From contig CAUJJP010000052.1 in assembly GCA_963205525.1 (NCBI GenBank), positions 49,343 to 113,342 of the forward strand: DNA of 64,000 nucleotides. Reading direction: 5' to 3'. Source of the stretch: Pseudomonadota bacterium (GTDB lineage: Bacteria > Pseudomonadota > Gammaproteobacteria > Burkholderiales > Burkholderiaceae). Shown in pieces: positions 51,629-59,803 of the stretch; positions within the stretch are counted from its first letter, which is position 1, and each line of letters starts with the position of its first letter. Both the position numbers and the translations under genes were made by a program. A model generated the notes under the pieces. That model was not told the origin of the DNA and did not search any database. It saw only the letters and a program-made list of their open reading frames with translations.

Positions 51629-52567
51629 ATGCCGGTCACGATCCGGGTCAACGGCACCAGCCTCTCGCTCGTCCACAAGTTCTCGACCGGGATCTCGATC
51701 GCGACGATTCCCGATGTCTGCAAGACACCGAGCCCGGGCGGGCCGGTGCCGGTGCCCTACCCGAACATCGCCCAGTCGATCACGCTTGCCAGCGGCACGA
51801 CGACGGTGAAGACCGACAAGGCGATGGCGGCGAACAAGGGTTCGAAGTTCGCGCTTTCGAACGGCGACAACGCCGGCGTCGCCGGTGGCGTCAAGTCCAG
51901 CACCTTCATGAAGGAGGCGACCTGGATCCTCTACTCCTTCGACGTCAAGATGGACGGCAAGAACGCCGCACGCCTGACGGACAAGATGTTCCACAACGCG
52001 GAGAACGCAGCGAATCTGGGTGGGGTGGCGCAGCAGCCGCTGATCGATGGCCTCGATGGCGACCAAGCCCTGGCGGACAAGCTTTGCGAAGCGGCCTGCA
52101 AGGCGATGGAGAAGAAGGAGAAGGCGGACAAGAAGGCGAAGAGCAAGGCCAAGACGAACAAGAAGAAGCAGAAGCCTTCGACCAAGAAGTTCCAGAACGA
52201 GATGCGCAACGAGCTGGATCCTCGACGGGGCGGGTCGCGCGGCAAGAAGAACCCGGGGCTGCTGACGGAGGTGGGGCAAGCCGGCGACGACCTGATCGGA
52301 AAGTACGGCTCGGAAGTCGCCAAGGGACGCGAGTTCGTCAAATGGGACATCGTCATCACCAAGTCCGGTGTCACCCCCGCCCCCAAGTCGCTGGCGGTCA
52401 AGGACGTCAAGCACTTCGTCGAGGTCAAGTTTCCGAAGGACACGCTCACCAAGAATCAGCAGAACCTGTTGAAGAAGATGCCCAAGTCGCAGCGGGAGAA
52501 AGTGGTGAAGATGACTGTCGGTACGGATCCCAACGCTAAGCCTCCGCCCGACTGTCTGTGCACCTGA
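51629..52567 (+). CDS. DUF4150 PAAR-like T6SS effector with C-terminal predicted nuclease domain
   Basis: The protein has 312 residues. The N-terminal DUF4150 domain (about 1-125) is PAAR-like and would cap the VgrG tip (IATIPDVCKTPSPGGPVPVPYPNIAQS, KEATWILYSFDVKMDGKNAARLTD). A Lys-rich linker follows (about 160-190). The C-terminal domain (about 195-312) shows a PD-(D/E)xK pattern: D240 in VKWDIVI, E265 and K267 in HFVEVKFPKD, then Q277 in LTKNQQNLLKKM, which is the spacing and context of VRR-NUC nucleases. It is predicted to cut DNA in target cells. The immunity-type gene follows ten bases later. Confidence 0.78.
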   Translation: MPVTIRVNGTSLSLVHKFSTGISIATIPDVCKTPSPGGPVPVPYPNIAQSITLASGTTTVKTDKAMAANKGSKFALSNGDNAGVAGGVKSSTFMKEATWILYSFDVKMDGKNAARLTDKMFHNAENAANLGGVAQQPLIDGLDGDQALADKLCEAACKAMEKKEKADKKAKSKAKTNKKKQKPSTKKFQNEMRNELDPRRGGSRGKKNPGLLTEVGQAGDDLIGKYGSEVAKGREFVKWDIVITKSGVTPAPKSLAVKDVKHFVEVKFPKDTLTKNQQNLLKKMPKSQREKVVKMTVGTDPNAKPPPDCLCT

Positions 52568-52576
52568 GAGCAACTG

Positions 52577-53485
52577 ATGGATGCCACCAAGTTCACCCTG
52601 AAATTCGACCAGCGCGTGGCCGCAGTGCCTTGCCTGGAGCTTGTCGCGTTCTCGTTTGGCGCTCCCGCTGACGGCGCCGGGTTCGCGCGGTTCCTGCGTG
52701 TGTTCTGCGAGTCGTTCGGCGATCGCCTCGCGGTTTATCGAACGGGCGACATGAAGCGCTTTCGTCCCTTCGAAGCCCAGGCGCTCGAAGGCCCCCGTCA
52801 CTGGTTCTCCGACCCGAAGCTCCTGGCGTCCAAGGTCTTGGCATTCGAAGCGCACGCGGGTGCGGCCACGCGCGACATCGCCACGCCGGCGCTGGACATT
52901 GCGTTGCTGGGCAACTTTGATCCCCAGAACTATGTCTTCCGGATGGCCTTGCCGGTGACCTCGGATGAAGACCCGGACGGCATGGTGCGGCTGGTGCAGG
53001 ACGCGCTTGCCGAGTTCCCATTGGCCAGCGGCTACTGCGGCTACTCCCTGCTGTGGGACCACGACCCTTCGGTGGAGCAGGATGTTTGCGAATGGGCCGC
53101 GCCCTTGTTGCGCCGCTACCCGGGACTCAACTATGGGGAGCCGGTCTCGATCACGAACGCCTCCGAGAATGGTCTGGCTGTCGTGAACTGGTTGACCCTG
53201 CTGGGTGCCGGTCTGACGACCGCGATGGGCGGGGTCGCTGGCTTGACGCAGCAGGCACCCGCCGACATGAGCGTGCTGCCCCTGGGGTCGGGCGGCGCGC
53301 TGCTGCGCGCCGGAAGCTCGCCCGCCGTGGGGGACCTGAACCGGAAGGATCCACTGCCCCTGTACCGCGCCGTCGGCCGCATGCTCGCGCCCATCGTCGC
53401 CTCGGACGAGGCACTCAACGAGGTCGCGGTCGATGGCATGGAGGGAGACGAAGCCTATGAGTGGTTTCGACGCTTCTTCGTCTGA
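52577..53485 (+). CDS. DUF3396 family protein, probable T6SS immunity protein
   Basis: This 302-residue protein resembles the DUF3396 family, annotated as type VI immunity proteins. Visible parts are LVAFSFGAPADGAGFARFLRVFCESFGDRL, MKRFRPFEAQALEGPRHWF, the central FRMALPVTSDEDPDGMVRLVQDALAEFPLASGYCGYSLLW, and GLNYGEPVSITNASENGLAVVNWLTLLGAGL. It is soluble, with no signal peptide, fitting protection against a cytoplasmic nuclease. It follows the effector gene by nine bases. The pairing is inferred from position; no toxin-specific residues can be named. Confidence 0.75.
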   Translation: MDATKFTLKFDQRVAAVPCLELVAFSFGAPADGAGFARFLRVFCESFGDRLAVYRTGDMKRFRPFEAQALEGPRHWFSDPKLLASKVLAFEAHAGAATRDIATPALDIALLGNFDPQNYVFRMALPVTSDEDPDGMVRLVQDALAEFPLASGYCGYSLLWDHDPSVEQDVCEWAAPLLRRYPGLNYGEPVSITNASENGLAVVNWLTLLGAGLTTAMGGVAGLTQQAPADMSVLPLGSGGALLRAGSSPAVGDLNRKDPLPLYRAVGRMLAPIVASDEALNEVAVDGMEGDEAYEWFRRFFV

Positions 53486-54167
53486 GCGCTACAGCGGCGG
53501 TCTCCTGCTGGAGGTCACGCCGACACGGGAATCCAAGGGGGCACTCGATCTGGCGGAGCAACGGGTTCGCACTTTCATCGAGGCGATCGGCGCGGGATTC
53601 TTCTTCCCCGCAAGACTGCGTCGTGCGGCACCGCTTGAGCTTCATGTCGCAGGCCACACGGTGCACGCACGGCTGGAGGTCGACGATCTGGCCGCGTCAG
53701 CGCTGGGTGTTTTGGCCGGCATGCTGGCGGATGGGCGCCATAGCGAAGCTCTCATCCAATCTGCGCGTGCCGTTCTGGGAGGGCGCGAGTTCGACCTGCT
53801 GGTCGACCACGGCACGCGACCGGCGGCGCCGGAGTCTCCGCCCTTCGAACTCGAGTACCCGCAGGACATGGGTGGCAACTACGCACTGCTGGTCGAGATT
53901 GAGTTCGCGCAGCCGGTTCCACCCGAGCGCCGGCAGGCCCTGCTCGACACCCTGTCCTTGTGGGATACGCTTTCGCTCGCCTACCCCACCGATCCCGACG
54001 ATCCGGTGGAGGTGAGTGGTGCGCAGGCCATGTTCAACGACCCGCGCACCATCCACTATCACGAATGGGTCTGGGACAACGCCGAGCCCGAAGCCTGGGA
54101 CCTGATCGTCAACCTGTGCTGTGCCTGGCATGAGACGCTGTCCGTGATGCGCGTTCACTTTGAGTAG
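53457..54167 (+). CDS. Unknown protein in the effector module, 236 residues
   Basis: I do not recognise this protein. ATG at 53457 overlaps the DUF3396 gene by 29 bases and is preceded by GGAGG at 53440. The protein is soluble and mixed alpha/beta, with a Trp-rich C-terminus (YHEWVWDNAEPEAWDLIVNLCCAWHETLSVM) and an acidic overall composition. It has no signal peptide or membrane segment. Its overlap with the immunity-type gene suggests a second immunity factor or a chaperone. Base composition is slightly less GC-rich than the T6SS core genes, as in its neighbours from about 51900. Confidence 0.75.
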   Translation: MSGFDASSSERYSGGLLLEVTPTRESKGALDLAEQRVRTFIEAIGAGFFFPARLRRAAPLELHVAGHTVHARLEVDDLAASALGVLAGMLADGRHSEALIQSARAVLGGREFDLLVDHGTRPAAPESPPFELEYPQDMGGNYALLVEIEFAQPVPPERRQALLDTLSLWDTLSLAYPTDPDDPVEVSGAQAMFNDPRTIHYHEWVWDNAEPEAWDLIVNLCCAWHETLSVMRVHFE

Positions 54168-54178
54168 GTGCTGAATCG

Positions 54179-55429
54179 GTGAACACCGACGCCATTTCCG
54201 AGATCCTCGCCGAGCATGTCGACGAAGCCTCTTTCCTCTGGCTCCAGCGCGGCCACGCTGTCCGCGCCCCCAACTTCGACCCGCAGCAGTTCGCCGACCT
54301 CGACGAGCGCCTCGCCGCGCACGTCGACGGTCTTCGGGTCGCGGGCGAGGACGGTTGGAAGCTGATCGAGGAGGAACTCGACAACGAAGGTCCCGAGGTT
54401 TTTTTTGTCGCCGCGGTCCTTGCGCTGGAGGCGGGCGATGGACGCTTCGACGCACTCGTCGAGCGCGCGAAGACCGCGCCCGACGCCGTCCCGGGCATCA
54501 TCTCCGCGCTCGGCTGGGTGTCTGCGCAGTTCCTCGCCGGGCGCGTGAAGGCGCTGCTCGAAGCTGCCGATCCGCTGCGACAGATGCTGGGCATCGCCGC
54601 CTGCGCCTTGCACCGCAAGGATCCTGGCGCAGCGCTCGCACAGTTGCTCCAGGCTCCGGTCGACAGCGTTCGCATCCGTGCCATGCGTGCGGCGGGTGAA
54701 CTCGGTCGTGCCGACCTTGCGCCTGAGATCAAATTGGCGCTCGGTGCGGACAAGCCCGAGCTGCGCTATCGGGCAGCACGATCGCTGGTACTGCTCGGCG
54801 ACCGTGCCCTTGCGCTCGACCTGCTCGCCGCGATCGCCCTTGCACCGGGCCCGCGTCAGCAGCCGGCCCTTGAGCTCGCGCTTCGGGCGATGGATGCAAC
54901 ACGCGGCCACGACTTGCTGCGGCAACTCGAGCCCGTTCCCGGCTCGGCGAGGCTGCGCATCATCGGCGCGGGCCACGTTGGCGACCCGCGCTACGCGTCC
55001 TGGCTCATCGAGAAGATGCGGGAACCGGCGCTTGCAAGAATCGCGGCCGAGGCCTTCGTCAACATCACCGGCATCGACTTCAATGCCGAGGCCCTCGAAG
55101 TGCCGCCGCCCGAAGACTTCGAGGACGGCCCGACCGAGGATCCGGACGACGAGAACGTCGAACTGCCCGAGGACATCGCGCTGGCATGGCCAGACCGCAC
55201 CCGGGTGGCGCGATGGTGGGAGGCCAACCACACGCGATTCCCCACCGGGCAGCGCCATTTCCTCGGCCAACCGCTGACACACGATCACTGCGTGCGGGTG
55301 CTGAAGCAAGGCTTCCAGCGGCAGCGGATCGCGGCTGCCGAGCATCTGTGCCTCATCGAGCCCGGGACCCCGCTGTTCGACACCTCAGCGCCGGCCTGGC
55401 GCCAGCGCAGGCTGCTCGATGCCTTGTGA
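54179..55429 (+). CDS. TIGR02270-type HEAT-repeat protein associated with T6SS
   Basis: This 416-residue protein starts with GTG at 54179. An N-terminal segment AEHVDEASFLWLQRGHAVRAPNFDPQQFADLDERLAAHVDGL (about 10-52) and the following helices match the TIGR02270 family found in T6SS effector clusters. A series of HEAT-like repeats follows (about 110-290; VRIRAMRAAGELGRADLAPEI, LRYRAARSLVLLGDRALALDLLA). The acidic stretch PPPEDFEDGPTEDPDDENVELPED (about 300-325) precedes WPDRTRVARWW. It is probably a scaffold protein of the cargo module. Its exact role is not known to me. The 154 bases after it hold no gene. Confidence 0.82.
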   Translation: MNTDAISEILAEHVDEASFLWLQRGHAVRAPNFDPQQFADLDERLAAHVDGLRVAGEDGWKLIEEELDNEGPEVFFVAAVLALEAGDGRFDALVERAKTAPDAVPGIISALGWVSAQFLAGRVKALLEAADPLRQMLGIAACALHRKDPGAALAQLLQAPVDSVRIRAMRAAGELGRADLAPEIKLALGADKPELRYRAARSLVLLGDRALALDLLAAIALAPGPRQQPALELALRAMDATRGHDLLRQLEPVPGSARLRIIGAGHVGDPRYASWLIEKMREPALARIAAEAFVNITGIDFNAEALEVPPPEDFEDGPTEDPDDENVELPEDIALAWPDRTRVARWWEANHTRFPTGQRHFLGQPLTHDHCVRVLKQGFQRQRIAAAEHLCLIEPGTPLFDTSAPAWRQRRLLDAL

Positions 55430-55583
55430 TCGCCCGCACCGGACGACGCAGCAGCGGTCGACCCGCACGTCCCGCCCTTGGCGCGTGGCGAAGCTGGCGC
55501 GAAGCTCGTCCTTTCGAGGGACTGGATACATCTCCTGCATCCGTTCATGATGATGACCTGTGGGCCCGCCTCCTGAACCCAAA

Positions 55584-57815
55584 ATGAATCACCCGACTGC
55601 CGCGGAAGAATCGCCCGACGCCAACAGGCCTGCCGAGTCCGTATCTGCGGACGACGAGGTGACCGAACTCCGGCTGCGTCTGCACGAGGGCTTGCCCACC
55701 GGCATGTCAGGTTCGGGGGCGGCGGCGCCTGACAAGCAGCGCCCAGGGACCGGCGCGCCACTGGACGGTGACAGCACCCAGGTGTTCCAGGACACGATCA
55801 TCGAGGACTGGGGCGACGAGGCCGAGGTCACGATGGTGATGCCGTCGTCGCAGCCACCGACCCCGGCGTCACCTCGGCCGCCTGCGGTCGACACCGGTAT
55901 CCCGGATGCACCCGGTGCGAGTCAGACGGCGGTGCGGCCCGGTGAGGGCGAGGTCACGGTGGCCGCCGGCGTTCCGTCAACGGCAGTTCCGGCCACGAAC
56001 CCAAGCGCCGAACCTGAGCTCGAGTCCAAGCTCGGTCCGGTGCTCGAGATGGAGTCCGCGGCAAAGCCAGGACCCGTCACCTGGCCGTCGGTCGCCGGCT
56101 CCACCGGCGTGGACGGCACACCGCGCAGGATGGAGCGCTACGAGATCCGGCGCCGCCTGGGCCAGGGCGGCATGGCGACGGTCTATCTGGCGCACGATCC
56201 GAAGATCGGGCGCGATGTCGCGCTCAAGCTACTGCATCCCTCGCTGAGTGCGGACGACGAGTGCCGGACCCGGTTCATGCGCGAGGCGCGCGCAGCGGGC
56301 AGCCTCTCGCACCCGCACATCGTCATCGTGCACGACGTGGGCGAGATCGACGGCACGCCGTTCATGGCGATGGAACTGCTGGAAGGCGATTCGCTGGCCG
56401 AGGTGCTCGAGAAGGAGCAGGTGCTGCCGATACGCGACGTCGTCTCGCTGGGGATAGAACTCGGCGCCGCGCTGGAGTACGCGCACGGCAAAGGCGTGGT
56501 GCACCGCGACATCAAGCCCGCCAACATCATGATGCTGCCCGACCACCGCGGCATCAAGGTCACCGACTTCGGCATCGCCCACATCGAGCAGGCCGGCGTC
56601 CAGCAGCACACCGTGGTCGGTGCGGTGCTGGGCACACCGCAGTACATGTCGCCCGAGCAGGCACGCGGCGACAAGCTCGACGGGCGCTCGGACCTGTTCT
56701 CGGTGGGCATCGTGCTCTACCAGGCCCTCACGGGTGACCGCCCGTTCAAGGGCGAGACCATGTTCTCGATCGCGCAGCAGATCACCAGCACGGTCCCCCC
56801 GCCCATCACCACACGGCGCCCCGACACGCCGCCCAGCCTGCGCCGCGTGGTCGAGAAGTGCCTGGCCAAGCAACCCGAGCAACGCTTTGCCAGCGGCGCC
56901 GAACTCGGCCGTGCCCTGCGCCGGGTCGCGGCCGAGCTGGACGCCGCGGCCGCCGAGAAGCACAAGCCGCGCATCCTTCCCTTGCGCCTGAAGTGGGCGC
57001 TGATGATGGCCGGCATCGTGGCCCTGGTGATGGGTGTGGCGGCCACCGTCATCACGCAGCGGCAGTACAGCGCGCTGCTGGCGCAGGCGAGCGACTACGG
57101 GGCGGCGTTCACACGTTTCATCGGCCGCCAGAACGCGGCCCAGATGCTCAGCGAGGAGTGGGAGGTGATCGATGTGGCGGTGCAGGAGGCCATGCGCACG
57201 CGCAACTTCGAGCGCATCACGGTGATCGACAAGGGCGGCATCGTGCGCGTGTCCACGATCCCGGACCTGGTCGGCAAGCCCTACAAGAGCGCCGCCACAC
57301 CCATCGGCAGCCTGGCCGGCGAGGTCAGCGCCAGCCGCTACGACACGCCGGCCGGGCCGGTGCTGGGCTTCGATGCCCCCGTGACCTTCCGTGACCAGCA
57401 GGTCGGCCGGGTCATGCTGGGCGTGCCGGAGCGGCCCCTGGCGCAGGTGGCCAGGCTGTCCATCACGCTCATGGTGGTGCTCGCGGTGGTCACGGTGGCG
57501 GCGGTGGCGGTGGCGATGTACTTCGTCGCCAACTGGTTCGCCAAGCCGATCAAGCTCGTCGTCGAGTCGATGGAGGAGCTCTCGCGCGGCCACTACGGGC
57601 ACCGGATCGCCGAGACCCGCAGCGACGAATTCGGCGAACTCTTCACCGCCTTCGATCGCCTCGCGGGGGCCCTGCAGCGGCGCGCCGAGTCCGAACCCGG
57701 GACCTCACCGTCGCTGACCCTGGCGCCGACCATGGACGCCCGCCCTGCGGCCCAGGCCGGCGATGCGGCTGCAACACCCTCACCCGCACCGGCGCGCCCG
57801 CAGCGCGATGCGTGA
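55584..57815 (+). CDS. ppkA: PpkA-like Ser/Thr protein kinase with periplasmic sensor and HAMP
   Basis: The protein has 743 residues. A disordered Pro/Ala-rich N-terminus (about 1-175) precedes the kinase domain (about 186-450) with the glycine loop LGQGGMATVYLAHD, VALKLLHP (Lys), HRD at 307-309 and DFG at 328-330. A membrane helix at about 471-491, a periplasmic segment of about 135 residues and a second helix at about 630-651 follow, then HAMP (NWFAKPIKLVVESMEELSRGHYGHRI). In T6SS this kinase phosphorylates Fha to promote firing. Unlike Pseudomonas PpkA no vWA domain is present; the sensor is a two-helix module. ATG at 55584 follows a poor ribosome site. Confidence 0.9.
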   Translation: MNHPTAAEESPDANRPAESVSADDEVTELRLRLHEGLPTGMSGSGAAAPDKQRPGTGAPLDGDSTQVFQDTIIEDWGDEAEVTMVMPSSQPPTPASPRPPAVDTGIPDAPGASQTAVRPGEGEVTVAAGVPSTAVPATNPSAEPELESKLGPVLEMESAAKPGPVTWPSVAGSTGVDGTPRRMERYEIRRRLGQGGMATVYLAHDPKIGRDVALKLLHPSLSADDECRTRFMREARAAGSLSHPHIVIVHDVGEIDGTPFMAMELLEGDSLAEVLEKEQVLPIRDVVSLGIELGAALEYAHGKGVVHRDIKPANIMMLPDHRGIKVTDFGIAHIEQAGVQQHTVVGAVLGTPQYMSPEQARGDKLDGRSDLFSVGIVLYQALTGDRPFKGETMFSIAQQITSTVPPPITTRRPDTPPSLRRVVEKCLAKQPEQRFASGAELGRALRRVAAELDAAAAEKHKPRILPLRLKWALMMAGIVALVMGVAATVITQRQYSALLAQASDYGAAFTRFIGRQNAAQMLSEEWEVIDVAVQEAMRTRNFERITVIDKGGIVRVSTIPDLVGKPYKSAATPIGSLAGEVSASRYDTPAGPVLGFDAPVTFRDQQVGRVMLGVPERPLAQVARLSITLMVVLAVVTVAAVAVAMYFVANWFAKPIKLVVESMEELSRGHYGHRIAETRSDEFGELFTAFDRLAGALQRRAESEPGTSPSLTLAPTMDARPAAQAGDAAATPSPAPARPQRDA

Positions 57816-58890
57816 GGGGCTGCAGCGCATGGCAGCGGGCGGGATCGCCCTGGCTGCCAGCGTGCTGCTTGCCGCCTGCAGCACGGCACCGCCGACGCCA
57901 CCCGTCGCTGCGGTGCCGGTGCCCACACCCACACCCGCACCCCCAGACGCCGAGCCCGGCCACCTCGCCGGCACCTACGGGCAGCTGCGCGTCTACGTGC
58001 CGGCAGGCGCGGACACCGTGGCGTCGGTCGCTCAGCAGCTGCTGGGCGACGCCAGCCTGGCCTGGGTGATCTCGCAGGCCAACGCAGGCCTGTCGCGCAT
58101 CGTGCCCGGCCAGCCCATCCTCGTGCCCATGGCGGCACCGGCCGCACACGGCGTCAGCTACGCCGGTGTACAGACCGTCCCGGTGCTCTGCTATCACCGC
58201 TTCACCGATGCCGACAGCGCGCGCGGCAACAAGATGGTGATGCCGCAGGCGCATTTCGAAGCCCAGTTGCTCTGGCTCTCCCGCGAGGGCTACACGGTGC
58301 TGCGGATGCCCCAGCTGCAAGCCTTCCTGGAAGGCCGGCAAGCGCTGCCGGCGCGCTCGGTGCTCATCACGGTCGATGACGGCTGGGCCAGCTTCTACCG
58401 CCACGGTTTCCCGCTGCTCAGGAAGTACGGCGTCCCGGTGACGCTGTTCGTCTACACCGACTTCATCGGCACGCGCGACGGCCTGAGCTGGGCCCAGCTG
58501 CGCGAGATGGCGATGTCGGGATTGGTGGACATCCAGGCTCACTCGAAGACGCACCGCAAGCTGACGCAGCGCCAGCCCGGCGAGAGCGATGCTGCCTGGC
58601 AGCGCACACTGGCGGCCGAGCTTGAGCAGCCGCGCCAGCTCCTCGAGCGGCATCTGGCGGACGTCGGCGTCCAGGTTCGCTACCTGGCCTATCCCTACGG
58701 AGATGCCGACAAGGCCGTGCTGCAGGCGCTGGATGCCGAGCCCTACCTCCTGGGATTCACCGTACGCAGCGGCGGCAACGCCTTCTACGCCCCACCGGCG
58801 CTGCTGCATCGCACCATGATCTACGGCGACCACAGCCTGGAGGACTTCGCGGCCCGGCTGCAGACGCTCCGCCCGCTGTCCCGCCCATGA
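57808..58890 (+). CDS. LysM-polysaccharide deacetylase lipoprotein
   Basis: The 360-residue protein has a lipoprotein signal (ALAASVLLAACST, lipidated Cys near residue 25). A Pro-rich spacer is followed by a LysM-like module (about 55-115; VYVPAGADTVASVAQQLLGDASLAWVIS) and a NodB-type polysaccharide deacetylase domain (about 130-355). The catalytic motifs are VLITVDDGWASFYRHG (Asp-Asp) and DIQAHSKTHRKL (His-x3-His metal site), with LAYPYGDADKAVL later. It would remove N-acetyl groups from peptidoglycan or another polysaccharide. It overlaps the kinase gene by eight bases and the next gene by four. Confidence 0.88.
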   Translation: MREGLQRMAAGGIALAASVLLAACSTAPPTPPVAAVPVPTPTPAPPDAEPGHLAGTYGQLRVYVPAGADTVASVAQQLLGDASLAWVISQANAGLSRIVPGQPILVPMAAPAAHGVSYAGVQTVPVLCYHRFTDADSARGNKMVMPQAHFEAQLLWLSREGYTVLRMPQLQAFLEGRQALPARSVLITVDDGWASFYRHGFPLLRKYGVPVTLFVYTDFIGTRDGLSWAQLREMAMSGLVDIQAHSKTHRKLTQRQPGESDAAWQRTLAAELEQPRQLLERHLADVGVQVRYLAYPYGDADKAVLQALDAEPYLLGFTVRSGGNAFYAPPALLHRTMIYGDHSLEDFAARLQTLRPLSRP

Positions 58891-59786
58891 CAGCGGCCCC
58901 ACCGCCCCCACCCGGACCCCAGCTGCGGCACACCCGCGATCGCGGAACGAGTGCGCGCGGCGGCGCAGGGCGACCGACGCAGGCCGTCCGGCTCACCGCC
59001 CTGCTCTTCACGCTGCTTGCCAGCGGGCTCATCAGCATGCTGCACACCGGCTGCAGCACGCCGGGTCCGCCACCCGAGCCTGCCGTATCGACGGGTCCAG
59101 CGCACGACCTGCCGCAGTCAGCCAGCCGTGATGCGCCACGCACGGCACTGGAGCGCTTTGCCACCGAGCAGCGCGCGGCGGCGACCCAGGCCATGCAGCA
59201 GCAGCGCTACCACGATGCAAGCCTGGCCTGGGCTGCGGTGCTGGCCATCAAGCCCACGGACGCGGCGGCACTGAGCGGCCTGTCGCGGTCACGACATGCC
59301 GCCGAGCAGGCCGCAGCCGACGCACGACGCCGCGCCTCACAGGCGCGCGCGCGCGGCGAGATCGACTCTGCCATGCGCGGCTACCTGGAGGTGCTGGCGC
59401 ACGACCCAAGCGATGACGAAGCCATGCAGGCCTTGCATGTCCTGGGCCGCGAGCGCATGCACGGCGTCATGGCGCCAAGCACCCCGGCTGCGGCGCGAAC
59501 ACCGACGCCCCGTGGCGGTCCGGTCATTGAGATCGAGCACGCCGATCTGCTGGAGGCCGAAGGCGAGTTCGAATCCGCGCTCGTCCTGCTGGAGCCGCTG
59601 GCGCGCAAGCCGAACGCCGAACCCGCGCTGAAGCAGCGCGTGTGCCGACTGCTGCTCATACAGGCCGCCGCGAGGACCCGGGCGGGCGACCCGCCGCAGG
59701 CGGCAGCGCTGACCCAGCGCTGCCTGAGCCTGCTGCCACGCCCCCGGCAGGCCGCACCGCGTTCGGGTGCCACCAAGCCGCGCTGA
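58887..59786 (+). CDS. TPR-containing lipoprotein
   Basis: The 299-residue protein begins at ATG 58887, overlapping the deacetylase stop (ATGA). The first 33 residues are polar; a membrane-type stretch (LTALLFTLLASGLISMLHTGC) then leads to a lipobox Cys near residue 56, so the real start may be a later codon or the n-region is long. The mature part is helical with TPR-like units (AATQAMQQQRYHDASLAWAAVLAIKPTDAAALSGL; ARARGEIDSAMRGYLEVLAHDPSDDEAMQAL). It is predicted to be attached to an envelope membrane. It is not TssJ-like in sequence. It converges on the LysM gene, 17 bases away. Confidence 0.82.
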   Translation: MTAAPPPPPGPQLRHTRDRGTSARGGAGRPTQAVRLTALLFTLLASGLISMLHTGCSTPGPPPEPAVSTGPAHDLPQSASRDAPRTALERFATEQRAAATQAMQQQRYHDASLAWAAVLAIKPTDAAALSGLSRSRHAAEQAAADARRRASQARARGEIDSAMRGYLEVLAHDPSDDEAMQALHVLGRERMHGVMAPSTPAAARTPTPRGGPVIEIEHADLLEAEGEFESALVLLEPLARKPNAEPALKQRVCRLLLIQAAARTRAGDPPQAAALTQRCLSLLPRPRQAAPRSGATKPR

Positions 59787-59803
59787 AGCGCAGACCGACA
59801 GGC

